Below, in pieces: positions 28,593-36,104 of a stretch of DNA of 64,000 nt. Position 1 is the stretch's first letter. Every line of letters begins with the position of its first letter. The position numbers and the translations under genes were made by a program. Below the pieces are notes generated by a model. It was not told where the DNA came from, did not search any database, and saw only the letters and a list, made by a program, of their open reading frames with translations. This DNA comes from Streptomyces sp. WZ.A104 (GTDB lineage: Bacteria > Actinomycetota > Actinomycetes > Streptomycetales > Streptomycetaceae): the NCBI RefSeq assembly GCF_002382885.1, contig NZ_NWVL01000041.1, positions 1 through 64,000 of the forward strand, read 5' to 3'.

Positions 28593-31500
28593 ATGACGGT
28601 ACGGACCCGTCGCGGCGAGGACGTGGTGGAGCGGAGCGCGGACGCAGGACGCCTGCTGCGCTGCGCGGCGGTCTTCCTGCCCGGCCCGGTGCCCAGGGAA
28701 GGCCGCATCGCCTTCTGGGACCCCCGGGCGGACGGCGGCGACGGCTCACCTGGTGCGGTGTCGGCGCAGGTCGGTGCCTCTTCCGTAGACGCCGACGCCT
28801 CGGGGCGGGGCGAGGCCTCCTTCACGTACGCGGATGGCTCGGGCCCGTCCGGGGACACCGTGGCGTACACCGCCGCGGAGCTCACGGTCGTCCGGCCGGA
28901 CGGGGCGGCGAGGCCAGGAGGCGTCCGGTGTTCCGTGGTGCCCGCGGCACTGCTGTCCGTGACCGACGCGCTGCCCGTGCTCATCCGAGCCCGGCAGCAG
29001 GCATCCGCCCATCCCGCCACCCGCTGCTGGGGCGCGGCCGCACTGCACGCCCTTCAGCTCGTCGCGCGCGGCCGACTCCTGCCAGGAATCACGGCGGACG
29101 GCCATGACGCCTGGCGGGCAGGCCCGCGGGACGCCGAGGACGTGGCGCATCTGCGGGCCGTCGCCGCCGCCCTGCCGCCCGAGGGGCACGCGGTGCCGGT
29201 CGCGGCGTCCGAGCCGCCCCGCCTCCCTGACCCCGAGGCGCTGATCGGGTCGTTCCTGGACGCCGTCGCCGACACACTGCCGCGCACCCCCGCCGCGCCC
29301 TTCGCGATGGGCGCGCCGTTCGCCGCCCGTGAGCCCCAGCACCTGCCCCACGCCGCCGCCTGGGCCGTCGAGGTGGCCTCGGGGCTGGACGCCGGTGTGA
29401 AGATCTCGCTGCGCCTCGACCTCTCCGCGTACGAGCTGTTCGACACCGCCGACACCTACGCCGTCACGGCCTCCGGGGAGGCCGCGCCGGAGCACGCGGA
29501 GCATGCGGCGCACCCCGACGACCCCGCGGTCCGCCCTGCCGCCGCGGCCATCGTGCAGGTGCACAGCCTTGCCGACCCCACGTATGTGGTGGACGCGGCC
29601 GCCCTGTGGAACGGCGGGGCGGGCGAGCCGTTCGGACCGCGTGCCCGGGTCGACGCGGTGCTGGCGCTGCGCCGGGCCGCCCGGATCTGGGCCCCGCTGG
29701 AACGGCTGCTGGGACAGCCCGTCCCCGATGTGCTCGCGATCACCGAGGACGAGCTGTACGAGCTGTTGAGCGACGCGGGGGCCCGGCTGGCGGCGGCAGG
29801 GGTCCACGTCCACTGGCCGCGCGAGCTGGCCCGTTCGCTGACCGCGGCCGTCGTGGTGCGGCCCGCGCCCGGTTCGGCCACCGACGGCACCTCGTTCTTC
29901 GACGCCGAGCAGCTTTTCGCCTTCGACTGGCAGCTGTCACTGGGGGACGAGCAGCTGACCGAGGCGGAGATGGACGCCCTGGCCGAGGCCCACCGGCCGG
30001 TGGTGCGACTGCGCGACCAGTGGGTGGTCGTCGACCCCGCGCTCGTACGCAAGGCGCGCAAACGGGAGTTGGGGCTTTTGGATCCGGTGGACGCGCTGGC
30101 CGTCGCCCTCACGGGCAGCGCGGAGGTGGACGGTGAGCGGGTGGACGCCGTTCCGGCCGGAGCCCTCGCCGCACTGCGGACGCGCATCCTCGCCGAGGAC
30201 ACCACGATCCCGCCGCCGCCCGGGCTGGACGCGACCCTGCGCGACTACCAGCTGCGCGGTCTGGCCTGGCTGGACCGGATGACCGCGCTCGGGCTCGGCG
30301 GCTGCCTCGCCGACGACATGGGCCTCGGCAAGACGATCACCCTCATCGCCCTCCACCTGCACCGCGCGCACCCCTCGCCGACCTTGGTGGTCTGCCCCGC
30401 CTCCCTCCTCGGCAACTGGCACCGCGAGATCAACCGCTTCGCCCCCGGCGTCCCGGTGCGGCGCTTCCACGGCACGGACCGGACCCTGACCGATCCGGAC
30501 AACGGCTTCGTCCTGACCACCTACGGCACGATGCGCAGCCGCGCCGCCCAACTCGCCGAGCACAGCTGGGGCCTGGTCGTCGCCGACGAGGCGCAGCACG
30601 TCAAGAATCCGCACTCCTCCACGGCCAAGGCCCTGCGCACCATCCCCGCCCCGGCCAGAGTCGCCCTCACCGGCACCCCCGTCGAGAACAACCTCTCCGA
30701 GCTCTGGGCGCTGCTCGACTGGACCACGCCCGGACTGCTCGGCCCGCTCAAGGCGTTCCGGGCCCGGCACGCCCGGATCGTGGAGAACACCGGCACGGCC
30801 GCCGGTCTGGGCAACGAGGAGGCGGTGGAGCGGCTGTCCCGGCTGGTCCGCCCGTTCCTCCTGCGGCGCAAGAAGTCCGACCCCGGCATCGCCCCCGAGC
30901 TGCCGCCCAAGACGGAGACCGACCACCCCGTCGCCCTCACCCGCGAGCAGGCCACGCTCTACGAGGCCGCCGTCCGCGAGACGATGGCCCAGATCGAGGG
31001 CGCCGAGGGCATCGCCCGCCGGGGCCTCGTCATGAAGCTGCTGTCCTCGCTCAAGCAGATCTGCAACCACCCCGCCCAGTATCTGAAGGAGGAGCCCACT
31101 CGGCTCATGGCCCGCTCGGGCAAGCTCGCCCTGCTGGACGAACTGCTCGACACGATCCTGGCCGAGGACGGCTCGGTCCTGATCTTCACCCAGTACGTGA
31201 CGATGGCGAAGCTCCTCTCCGCGCACCTGGCCTCCCGTGCGATCCCCTCCCAACTCCTGCACGGTGGTACGCCGGTGGCCGAGCGGGAGCGGATGGTGGA
31301 CCGTTTCCAGTCCGCCGAGGTCCCCGTCTTCCTGCTCTCCCTCAAGGCGGCGGGCACCGGGCTGAACCTGACCCGCGCCGCCCATGTCGTCCACTACGAC
31401 CGCTGGTGGAACCCGGCAGTCGAGGAGCAGGCCACGGACCGGGCGTACCGGATCGGCCAGACCCAGCCCGTGCAGGTCCACCGGATCATCGCGGAGGGCA

Positions 31501-31640
31501 CCGTGGAGGACCGGATCGGTGAGCTGCTGGAGTCCAAGCGGGCCCTGGCGGACGCGGTGCTCGGCACCGGTGAGACCGCGCTGACCGAGCTCAGCGACCG
31601 CGACCTCGCCGACCTCGTCGCCCTGCGGAGGCCCGCATGA
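28593..31640 (+). CDS. SNF2-family DEAD/DEAH helicase
   Basis: 1015 residues from the ATG at 28593, which has a GGGAGGGGG ribosome site; an in-frame ATG at 28488 is less well supported. The N-terminal 480 residues are the bacterial SNF2-associated domain. The ATPase follows with DDMGLGKTITLI (Walker A), VVADEAQHVKNP (DEAQ box), LTGTPVENNLSELW, and the helicase-C part LIFTQYVTMAKLL ... SLKAAGTGLNLTRA ... QATDRAYRIGQ. It is probably a DNA translocase that remodels nucleoprotein; bacterial members are often called HepA-like. It overlaps the SWIM gene by four bases, so the two are made together. Confidence 0.93.
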   Translation: MTVRTRRGEDVVERSADAGRLLRCAAVFLPGPVPREGRIAFWDPRADGGDGSPGAVSAQVGASSVDADASGRGEASFTYADGSGPSGDTVAYTAAELTVVRPDGAARPGGVRCSVVPAALLSVTDALPVLIRARQQASAHPATRCWGAAALHALQLVARGRLLPGITADGHDAWRAGPRDAEDVAHLRAVAAALPPEGHAVPVAASEPPRLPDPEALIGSFLDAVADTLPRTPAAPFAMGAPFAAREPQHLPHAAAWAVEVASGLDAGVKISLRLDLSAYELFDTADTYAVTASGEAAPEHAEHAAHPDDPAVRPAAAAIVQVHSLADPTYVVDAAALWNGGAGEPFGPRARVDAVLALRRAARIWAPLERLLGQPVPDVLAITEDELYELLSDAGARLAAAGVHVHWPRELARSLTAAVVVRPAPGSATDGTSFFDAEQLFAFDWQLSLGDEQLTEAEMDALAEAHRPVVRLRDQWVVVDPALVRKARKRELGLLDPVDALAVALTGSAEVDGERVDAVPAGALAALRTRILAEDTTIPPPPGLDATLRDYQLRGLAWLDRMTALGLGGCLADDMGLGKTITLIALHLHRAHPSPTLVVCPASLLGNWHREINRFAPGVPVRRFHGTDRTLTDPDNGFVLTTYGTMRSRAAQLAEHSWGLVVADEAQHVKNPHSSTAKALRTIPAPARVALTGTPVENNLSELWALLDWTTPGLLGPLKAFRARHARIVENTGTAAGLGNEEAVERLSRLVRPFLLRRKKSDPGIAPELPPKTETDHPVALTREQATLYEAAVRETMAQIEGAEGIARRGLVMKLLSSLKQICNHPAQYLKEEPTRLMARSGKLALLDELLDTILAEDGSVLIFTQYVTMAKLLSAHLASRAIPSQLLHGGTPVAERERMVDRFQSAEVPVFLLSLKAAGTGLNLTRAAHVVHYDRWWNPAVEEQATDRAYRIGQTQPVQVHRIIAEGTVEDRIGELLESKRALADAVLGTGETALTELSDRDLADLVALRRPA

Positions 31641-32974
31641 GCCCCCGGCCGACGCCCCGTTCGGCACCCCGCGTCCGGCCCGGCCCCGACGATCTGCGGC
31701 GCACCTTCGAAGCGGTGCCCGCCCGCACCTCCCGGGACGGCGAGCCCTTCGCGGACAGCTGGTGGGGCCGGGCCTGGGTGACGGCCCTGGAGTCGCTGTC
31801 GATGGACGGGGCGCGGCTCGCCCGCGGCCGTGCGTACGCCGACGAAGGCCAGGTCGCGGCGATCACCGTCACCCCCGGCCGCGTCATCGCCTATGTGCAC
31901 GGCAGCCGGGTCCGCCCCTACCGCGCCGAACTGCGCCTGCGTACCCTCACCGACCCCGGCTGGGACACCCTTCTCGACGCGGTCGCCGCCCGGCCCGGGG
32001 ACCTGTCCGCGCTGCTGGCGAAGGAGATGCCGTACTCGCTGGCCGCCACCGCCGAGGGGGCCGGTGTGCGGCTGCTGCCCGCCGCCGACGACCTCGACCC
32101 CAGCTGCTCCTGTCCCGACCACGGGCGGCCCTGCAAGCACGTCGCCGCCCTCTGCTTCCAGACCGCCCGGCTGCTCGACAGCGACCCGTTCGTCCTGCTG
32201 CTCATGCGGGGCCGGGGCGAGCGCGAGCTGCTGGACGAGCTGGGCCGCCGCAACGCCGAGCACTCCGCCCGGGAGCGCCCGGCCGCCCCCGCCACCCCGT
32301 CGGTCGCGGCGGAAGAGGCGCTGGCCGCCCGCTTCCTGCCCCCGCTCCCGGTGCCCCTCCCCGTCCCGCCGCACCCCGGCCAGCCCCCGTCGTACCCGGA
32401 CCTGCCCGGCGCCCGCGATCCGCTGGGCCTGGACCACCTCGCCACCGATGCGGCCGCCCGCGCCCACGCCCTGCTGGCCACCGGCCGTGATCCGCTGGCC
32501 GGGCTCACGGCCTGGCAGGACGCGGTCCGCCTCGCCGCCTCGCGTCCCACCGCCGGACTCACCGCCACCACCCGTGCGCTCTACCGCGAGCTGGCGTACG
32601 CCACCGGCCGCACCACCACCGATCTCGCCCGCGCCGTCGCCGCCTGGCGGCAGAACGGCGCAGAGGGCCTCGCGGTCCTGGATACGCCCTGGGACCCCCC
32701 GGCGGGCCCCTTCGACCGGGCCCGCCCCGCGCTCGCCGCCGCAGGTCACCCACGCTTCACGCCCTGGCGCAACCACCTGACCCACCCGAACGGTTCGTTC
32801 CAGCTCCGCTTCGGCCGCGACGGCCGCTGGTACGGCTACGAATCGGACCCCGGCGCCGACGACTGGTGGCCCCGTGCCGCCCCGGACCCCGACCCGGTGG
32901 CCGCCCTGCAAGCCCTGCTCGCGGGTGACTCCGTCCCGGACGGATTCGACGCCGACCCGTCCTACGTGCGGTAG
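31637..32974 (+). CDS. SWIM zinc-finger protein
   Basis: 445 residues. The SWIM zinc ligands are Cys157-x-Cys159 ... Cys166-x-His168 (CSCPDHGRPCKH), the family pattern. Upstream are the conserved DSWWGRAWVTALE and GRAYADEGQV elements. A Pro-rich stretch (about residues 228-265) separates it from an Ala/Arg-rich helical C-terminal half. SWIM domains bind DNA or protein, and this gene type is normally coupled to an SNF2 helicase as here (ATGA overlap). The 3' end, including the stop codon, lies in a 21-bp tandem duplication. Confidence 0.9.
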   Translation: MSPRPTPRSAPRVRPGPDDLRRTFEAVPARTSRDGEPFADSWWGRAWVTALESLSMDGARLARGRAYADEGQVAAITVTPGRVIAYVHGSRVRPYRAELRLRTLTDPGWDTLLDAVAARPGDLSALLAKEMPYSLAATAEGAGVRLLPAADDLDPSCSCPDHGRPCKHVAALCFQTARLLDSDPFVLLLMRGRGERELLDELGRRNAEHSARERPAAPATPSVAAEEALAARFLPPLPVPLPVPPHPGQPPSYPDLPGARDPLGLDHLATDAAARAHALLATGRDPLAGLTAWQDAVRLAASRPTAGLTATTRALYRELAYATGRTTTDLARAVAAWRQNGAEGLAVLDTPWDPPAGPFDRARPALAAAGHPRFTPWRNHLTHPNGSFQLRFGRDGRWYGYESDPGADDWWPRAAPDPDPVAALQALLAGDSVPDGFDADPSYVR

Positions 32975-33005
32975 AGCCCTCATCACGTGCGGTGGAGCCC
33001 TCACC
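32964..33005 (+). repeat. 21-bp tandem duplication over the SWIM gene stop codon
   Basis: Two adjacent 21-bp copies beginning ACGTGCGGT (32964-32984 and 32985-33005) match at 19 of 21 bases. The first contains the gene's TAG stop; the second lies outside, where the TAG has become TGG. Confidence 0.85.
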
Positions 33006-33024
33006 CCGTGAAACCCTAAAACCC

Positions 33025-33052
33025 TTGGCCACAGCGGAGTTGCCGCTGTTAG
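33025..33052 (+). promoter_or_regulatory. probable leaderless promoter with operator palindrome in the spacer
   Basis: TTGGCC (33025-33030), a 16-base gap and TGTTAG (33047-33052) put the start of transcription at or next to the GTG at 33063, which has no Shine-Dalgarno. The spacer is filled by ACAGCGG-AGTTG-CCGCTGT (33031-33049), a perfect 7-bp-armed palindrome that overlaps the -10, so a bound repressor would block RNA polymerase directly. Confidence 0.5.
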
Positions 33053-33062
33053 CGTCCTCGGC

Positions 33063-33794
33063 GTGGCGAAACTCAATCAGATCATCGCAGTGGAGAAGGG
33101 CGTCAAGTCCAAGGCGCACCAGGACCTGACAGCGGCACATCACGGCCTCCAGAAGGCCGGACTGCTGGCCGGGATCTCCCGGACCTACCAGCCCAAGGAC
33201 GAGGAGGGCGAGCAGCTTCCGCCCGAGTCGACGCTGGTCCAGGTCAAGGCCGAGGACGTGCTGCGGGACACCGCGGCCACGCTGACCCGGCTCTTCGATG
33301 TGACCGCCACGAAGGACTGGGCGAACTGCTCGGCCAGGGCCGATGTGAAGGTCGACGGCCGGGTGCTGGTGAGCGAGGTGCCGGTGTCGTATCTGCTCTT
33401 CCTGGAGAAGCAGCTGACCGACCTCAACACCTTCATCCGCAAGCTGCCCGTCCTGGATGCCGCCGAGGCCTGGACGCAGGACCCGTCGACCGACTCCTGG
33501 AAGACGGAGCCGGTCCGGACGCTCCGTACGAAGAAGGTGCCCCGCAACCACGTCAAGGCGGAGGCGACCGAGAAGCACCCGGCTCAGGTCGAGGTGTACT
33601 ACGAGGACGTGCCGATCGGGTATTGGACGACTGTCAAGTTCTCAGGGGCGCTGCCCGCACGACGCGTCAACGAGCTGCTGGACCGGGTCGAGAAGCTCCA
33701 GCAGGCCGTGAAGTTCGCCCGCGAGGAGGCCAACGGCGCGGAGGCCACCGACCAGCGGGTGGGTGATGCGGTATTCGGTTACCTCTTCGGGTGA
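33063..33794 (+). CDS. conserved protein of unknown function (DUF7873-like), adjacent to tRNA-like RNAs
   Basis: 243 residues, soluble, rich in Lys/Glu/Val, no signal peptide or membrane segment. The N-terminal half (KLNQIIAVEKGVKSKAHQDLTAAHHGLQKAGLLAG) looks helical; the middle carries VSEVPVSYLLFLEKQLTDLNTFIRKLPVLD; the C-terminal part has a basic stretch (TLRTKKVPRNHVKAEATEKH) and ends with a long helix (VNELLDRVEKLQQAVKFAREEAN). I associate it tentatively with DUF7873. The GTG at 33063 appears leaderless. Fourteen bases after the stop there is an 11-bp hairpin, then two permuted tRNA-like RNAs on the same strand. A role in binding or using those RNAs is inference from position only. Confidence 0.8.
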   Translation: MAKLNQIIAVEKGVKSKAHQDLTAAHHGLQKAGLLAGISRTYQPKDEEGEQLPPESTLVQVKAEDVLRDTAATLTRLFDVTATKDWANCSARADVKVDGRVLVSEVPVSYLLFLEKQLTDLNTFIRKLPVLDAAEAWTQDPSTDSWKTEPVRTLRTKKVPRNHVKAEATEKHPAQVEVYYEDVPIGYWTTVKFSGALPARRVNELLDRVEKLQQAVKFAREEANGAEATDQRVGDAVFGYLFG

Positions 33795-33807
33795 CCGACC
33801 ATGGATT

Positions 33808-33835
33808 CCCCGGCCGCCGGTCAAGGTGGCCGGGG
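33808..33835 (+). terminator. hairpin after the DUF7873-like gene
   Basis: An 11-bp stem with one G-U pair (33808-33818 with 33825-33835) closes a 6-base loop. It could terminate the message, mark an RNA processing boundary, or belong to the downstream RNA's 5' domain. Confidence 0.6.
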
Positions 33836-33847
33836 TGCGCGAGGAGC

Positions 33848-33971
33848 GCAAGCTGAAACTGAAGCTTGTCGTGAAGGCGCGGTTCCAGTGGAGGTTCGAC
33901 TCCTCCCTCCGGCACGGGCCGGAGTAGCCCAAGCAGGCAGAGGCAGACCGCCGTCAATCTCAGACTCTTGC
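33848..33971 (+). ncRNA. permuted tRNA-like RNA element 1 (YrlA/Y-RNA-like)
   Basis: Order along the strand: outer stem GCAAG-CTGA (33848-33856); anticodon-like strand CGGTT (33880-33884); 5-base variable loop; T-arm GGAGG-TTCGACT-CCTCC (33890-33906); 7-bp acceptor stem CTCCGGC/GCCGGAG (33907-33924) closed by ACGG; TA; D-arm with GCC/GGC stem and GG in the loop (33927-33944); GACCG (33946-33950) pairing with CGGTT; TCAG-ACT-CTTGC (33960-33971) closing the outer stem with a 3-base bulge. T54-T55-C56-R57-A58, U8, A14 and the A15-U48 pair of real tRNAs are all in place, but the halves are in reverse order. This matches the tRNA-mimic module of YrlA-type Y RNAs. Exact ends are unknown. Confidence 0.7.
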
Positions 33972-34006
33972 TCCAGACTCAGCATTCGCCGCCGATCGCC
34001 GGATCG

Positions 34007-34120
34007 AACGGGCCCGGGCCCGCGCGCGTCGAGATGCCGGTTCAAGTCCGGCCCGCAGAGCTCCGATCTGCGGTGGTCCAAAGGCAGGACGCGACGACAT
34101 CATGACTGACCCGGACCCTT
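34007..34120 (+). ncRNA. permuted tRNA-like RNA element 2 (YrlA/Y-RNA-like)
   Basis: Same plan as element 1 with different paired sequences: outer stem GGGCCCGGG/CCCGGACCC (34010-34018 with 34110-34118, one mismatch) extended by AA/TT across a bulged C; anticodon-like stem CGTCG/CGACG (34027-34031 with 34092-34096); variable AGAT; T-arm GCCGG-TTCAAGT-CCGGC (34036-34052); acceptor stem CCGCAGA/TCTGCGG (34053-34059 with 34067-34073) closed by a 7-base loop; TG; D-arm GTCC-AAAGGCA-GGAC (34076-34090). All core stems are perfect. Stems differ from element 1 while the T-loop and D-loop signals are kept, as expected for a conserved RNA fold. It is followed by two further hairpins that could end the transcript. 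Confidence 0.7.
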
Positions 34121-34124
34121 AAAC

Positions 34125-34186
34125 GTGCCGGCGTGCCCGATGGGCGGCACCTACAGGGCCCGGAGGCCGGCTACGCCTCCGGGCCC
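34125..34186. terminator. tandem hairpins ending the RNA locus
   Basis: GTGCCG/CGGCAC with inner GCCC/GGGC (34125-34150) is followed by a perfect 11-bp stem GGGCCCGGAGG (34156-34166 with 34176-34186). They separate the plus-strand RNAs from the minus-strand gene ending at 34227 and could serve both directions. Confidence 0.75.
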
Positions 34187-34226
34187 GCTCCCGTTTCCGG
34201 AGCTCCCCATTCCGGGAACCGACGCG

Positions 34227-34778
34227 TCATGCCAGCGAGACACCCCGCCCCGCGAAGAACCGCTCGAACTCCGCCAGCGGCAGCACAGCAGCCCGAGTCC
34301 CGGCATCCGTACCCGACGGGTTGTGGAAGTGGACCCCGGTCCCGTCGGCCGTCCGCGCGGTCACCAGCACCAGGTGACCGCCCCGCCCAGGAGCCGGCCG
34401 CTCCGGATGCCGGATCCCGTAGTGGACGGAGGCCAGCACGGTCCGGCCCGCGTCCAGCAGCGCGGGAATCCCGTCCACGTCGAGGTGGCGGTGGACCGTG
34501 GCCTCGCACCCGTACACCTCGCCGACGTACTCCGCGAAGGGCGCGTAGACCAGCCCCCGGATCACCCCGTCCACGTCCTCCGTGCAGGCCCCGTACTTCA
34601 AAGCCCCGTTCCGCAGCTCGAACAGCGACGGGGACTCGGCGCCGAGCGCCATGCGCAGGCAGGTCATACCGCACAGATGACCTGCCCAGCGCGCGTACTC
34701 CTCGCGCGAACTCGTCCCCGACTCCGCCCAGGCCGGGTCCTCGGCCGGATCGAGCCCGCCCGCCACGACCGCCCCCAC
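34227..34778 (-). CDS. C39/papain-like cysteine peptidase domain protein
   Basis: About 183 residues. A papain-like triad can be read: Cys in HLCGMTCLRMAL (about residue 36), His in GRGGHLVLVTART (near 136) and Asn/Asp in VHFHNPSGTD. There is no signal peptide, so it is probably cytoplasmic. The start is uncertain. The GTG at 34778 is the first usable codon, but the open frame continues upstream (HTQFATAEL) to just past the aminotransferase stop without ATG, GTG or TTG, and that stretch looks protein-like. Coupled or unusual initiation behind the aminotransferase gene is possible. The substrate is unknown. Confidence 0.7.
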   Translation of the reverse strand: MGAVVAGGLDPAEDPAWAESGTSSREEYARWAGHLCGMTCLRMALGAESPSLFELRNGALKYGACTEDVDGVIRGLVYAPFAEYVGEVYGCEATVHRHLDVDGIPALLDAGRTVLASVHYGIRHPERPAPGRGGHLVLVTARTADGTGVHFHNPSGTDAGTRAAVLPLAEFERFFAGRGVSLA

Positions 34779-34824
34779 CAGCTCGGCCGTGGCGAACTGG
34801 GTGTGGACGGGGAAGGGGCACAGG

Positions 34825-36036
34825 TCACTGGCGATATCCGTTCAGGAAGCGGCCGATGCGGCTGATCGCCGCGTCGAGGTCGTCGGCGTGCGGAAGGGTC
34901 AGGATGCGGAAGTGGTCCGGGCGCGGCCAGCTGAAGCCCGTGCCCTGCACCACCTGGATCTTCTCCCGCAGCAGCAGGTCCAGCACGAACTTCTCGTCGT
35001 CGACGATGGGGTGCACCTTCGGATCGATGCGCGGGAAGGCGTACAGCGCGCCCTTCGGCTTGACGCACGAGACCCCGGGGATCTCGTTCAGCCGCTCCCA
35101 GGCCCGGTCGCGCTGTTCGTGCAGTCTGCCGCCGGGTGCGACCAGTTCCCGGATGGACTGCCGCCCGCCGAGCGCTGCCTGAATGGCGTACTGCGCGGGG
35201 GCGTTGGGGCAGAGCCGCATGGAGGCCAGCATGGTGAGGCCCTCCAGATAGTTGCGGGCGTGCTGCTGCGGACCGGAGACCACCATCCAGCCGGAGCGGA
35301 ACCCGGCCACCCGGTACGTCTTCGAGAGACCGCTGAAGGTGAGGCAGACCAGGTCCGGGGCGAGCACCGCAGCACTGTGGTGCTCGGCCCCGTCGTAGAG
35401 GATCTGGTCGTAGATCTCGTCGGCGAACACCATCAGCCCGTGCCGGCGGGCCAGGTCCAGGATTCCTTCGAGGATCTCGCGGGGATAGACGGCGCCGGTG
35501 GGATTGTTCGGGTTGATGATCACGACGGCCCTGGTCCGGTCGGTGATCTTCGACGCCATGTCGGCGAGGTCCGGGTTCCAGTCGGATTCCTCGTCGCAGA
35601 TGTAGTGCACGGCCTTGCCGCCCGCGAGCGTGGTCACCGCGGTCCACAGGGGGAAGTCCGGGGCCGGGATCAGCACCTCGTCGCCGTCCTCCAGCAGCGC
35701 CTGCACGGCCATCGAGATCAGCTCGGAGACCCCGTTGCCGAGGAAGACGTCGTCCACGCCGACCTCGGTCAGGCCCATGGCCTGGTAGCGCTGGGCCACC
35801 GCCCGCCGAGCGGAGAGGATGCCGCGCGAATCGGTGTAGCCGTGGGCCTGGGGCAGCATCCGGATCATGTCCTGGACGATCTCCTCCGGCGCCTCGAAGC
35901 CGAAGAGCGCCGGATTGCCCGTGTTGAGCCGGAGCACGCTGTGCCCCGCCTCCTCCAGGGCGTTGGCGTGCTCGATGACCGGGCCCCGGATCTCGTAACA
36001 GACCTCGTTGAGCTTGCTGGACTGCCGGAACTCCAT
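34825..36036 (-). CDS. PLP-dependent aminotransferase, class I (AlaA-like)
   Basis: 403 residues, fold type I. The PLP-binding Lys239 is in FSGLSKTYRVAGFRSGW; the substrate carboxylate region is LNTGNPALFGFEAP; NPNNPTG is at 175-181 and ADEIYDQILYDG follows. The overall pattern (MEFRQSSKLNEVCYEIRGPV) is that of the AlaA glutamate-pyruvate transaminase group, so alanine synthesis is the best guess, with aspartate aminotransferase as an alternative. It is transcribed divergently from an HxlR regulator across 68 bases that carry overlapping palindromes, suggesting control by that regulator. Confidence 0.93.
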   Translation of the reverse strand: MEFRQSSKLNEVCYEIRGPVIEHANALEEAGHSVLRLNTGNPALFGFEAPEEIVQDMIRMLPQAHGYTDSRGILSARRAVAQRYQAMGLTEVGVDDVFLGNGVSELISMAVQALLEDGDEVLIPAPDFPLWTAVTTLAGGKAVHYICDEESDWNPDLADMASKITDRTRAVVIINPNNPTGAVYPREILEGILDLARRHGLMVFADEIYDQILYDGAEHHSAAVLAPDLVCLTFSGLSKTYRVAGFRSGWMVVSGPQQHARNYLEGLTMLASMRLCPNAPAQYAIQAALGGRQSIRELVAPGGRLHEQRDRAWERLNEIPGVSCVKPKGALYAFPRIDPKVHPIVDDEKFVLDLLLREKIQVVQGTGFSWPRPDHFRILTLPHADDLDAAISRIGRFLNGYRQ

Positions 36037-36065
36037 GCGGTGCCTCCCCGAGCCGAACTGCGATA

Positions 36066-36100
36066 CTTGGTTTTACCAAGCTTGAGCTTGGAAAGTCCAA
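36066..36100. promoter_or_regulatory. operator array in the aminotransferase-HxlR divergent region
   Basis: CTTGG-N5-CCAAG (36066-36080) and CTTGG-N5-CCAA (36087-36100) start exactly 21 bases apart. Together they also form the perfect inverted repeat CCAAGCT-TG-AGCTTGG (36076-36091). Two phased sites within a 68-base divergent promoter are what a dimeric winged-helix regulator would need. Confidence 0.7.
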
Positions 36101-36104
36101 CAAC

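Noticed and set aside
33890..34052. Attachment site (tRNA 3'-end fragment) of an integrated element
   Set aside because: No integrase, no flanking element and no second identical copy; each T-arm is embedded in a complete, self-consistent fold with its own D-arm.
33880..34096. One or two canonical tRNA genes, suggested by perfect T-arms
   Set aside because: The T-arm comes before the D-arm in both elements and the acceptor strands are joined by a loop, so no linear tRNA with anticodon loop and 3' end can be drawn. They are listed as permuted tRNA-like RNAs instead.
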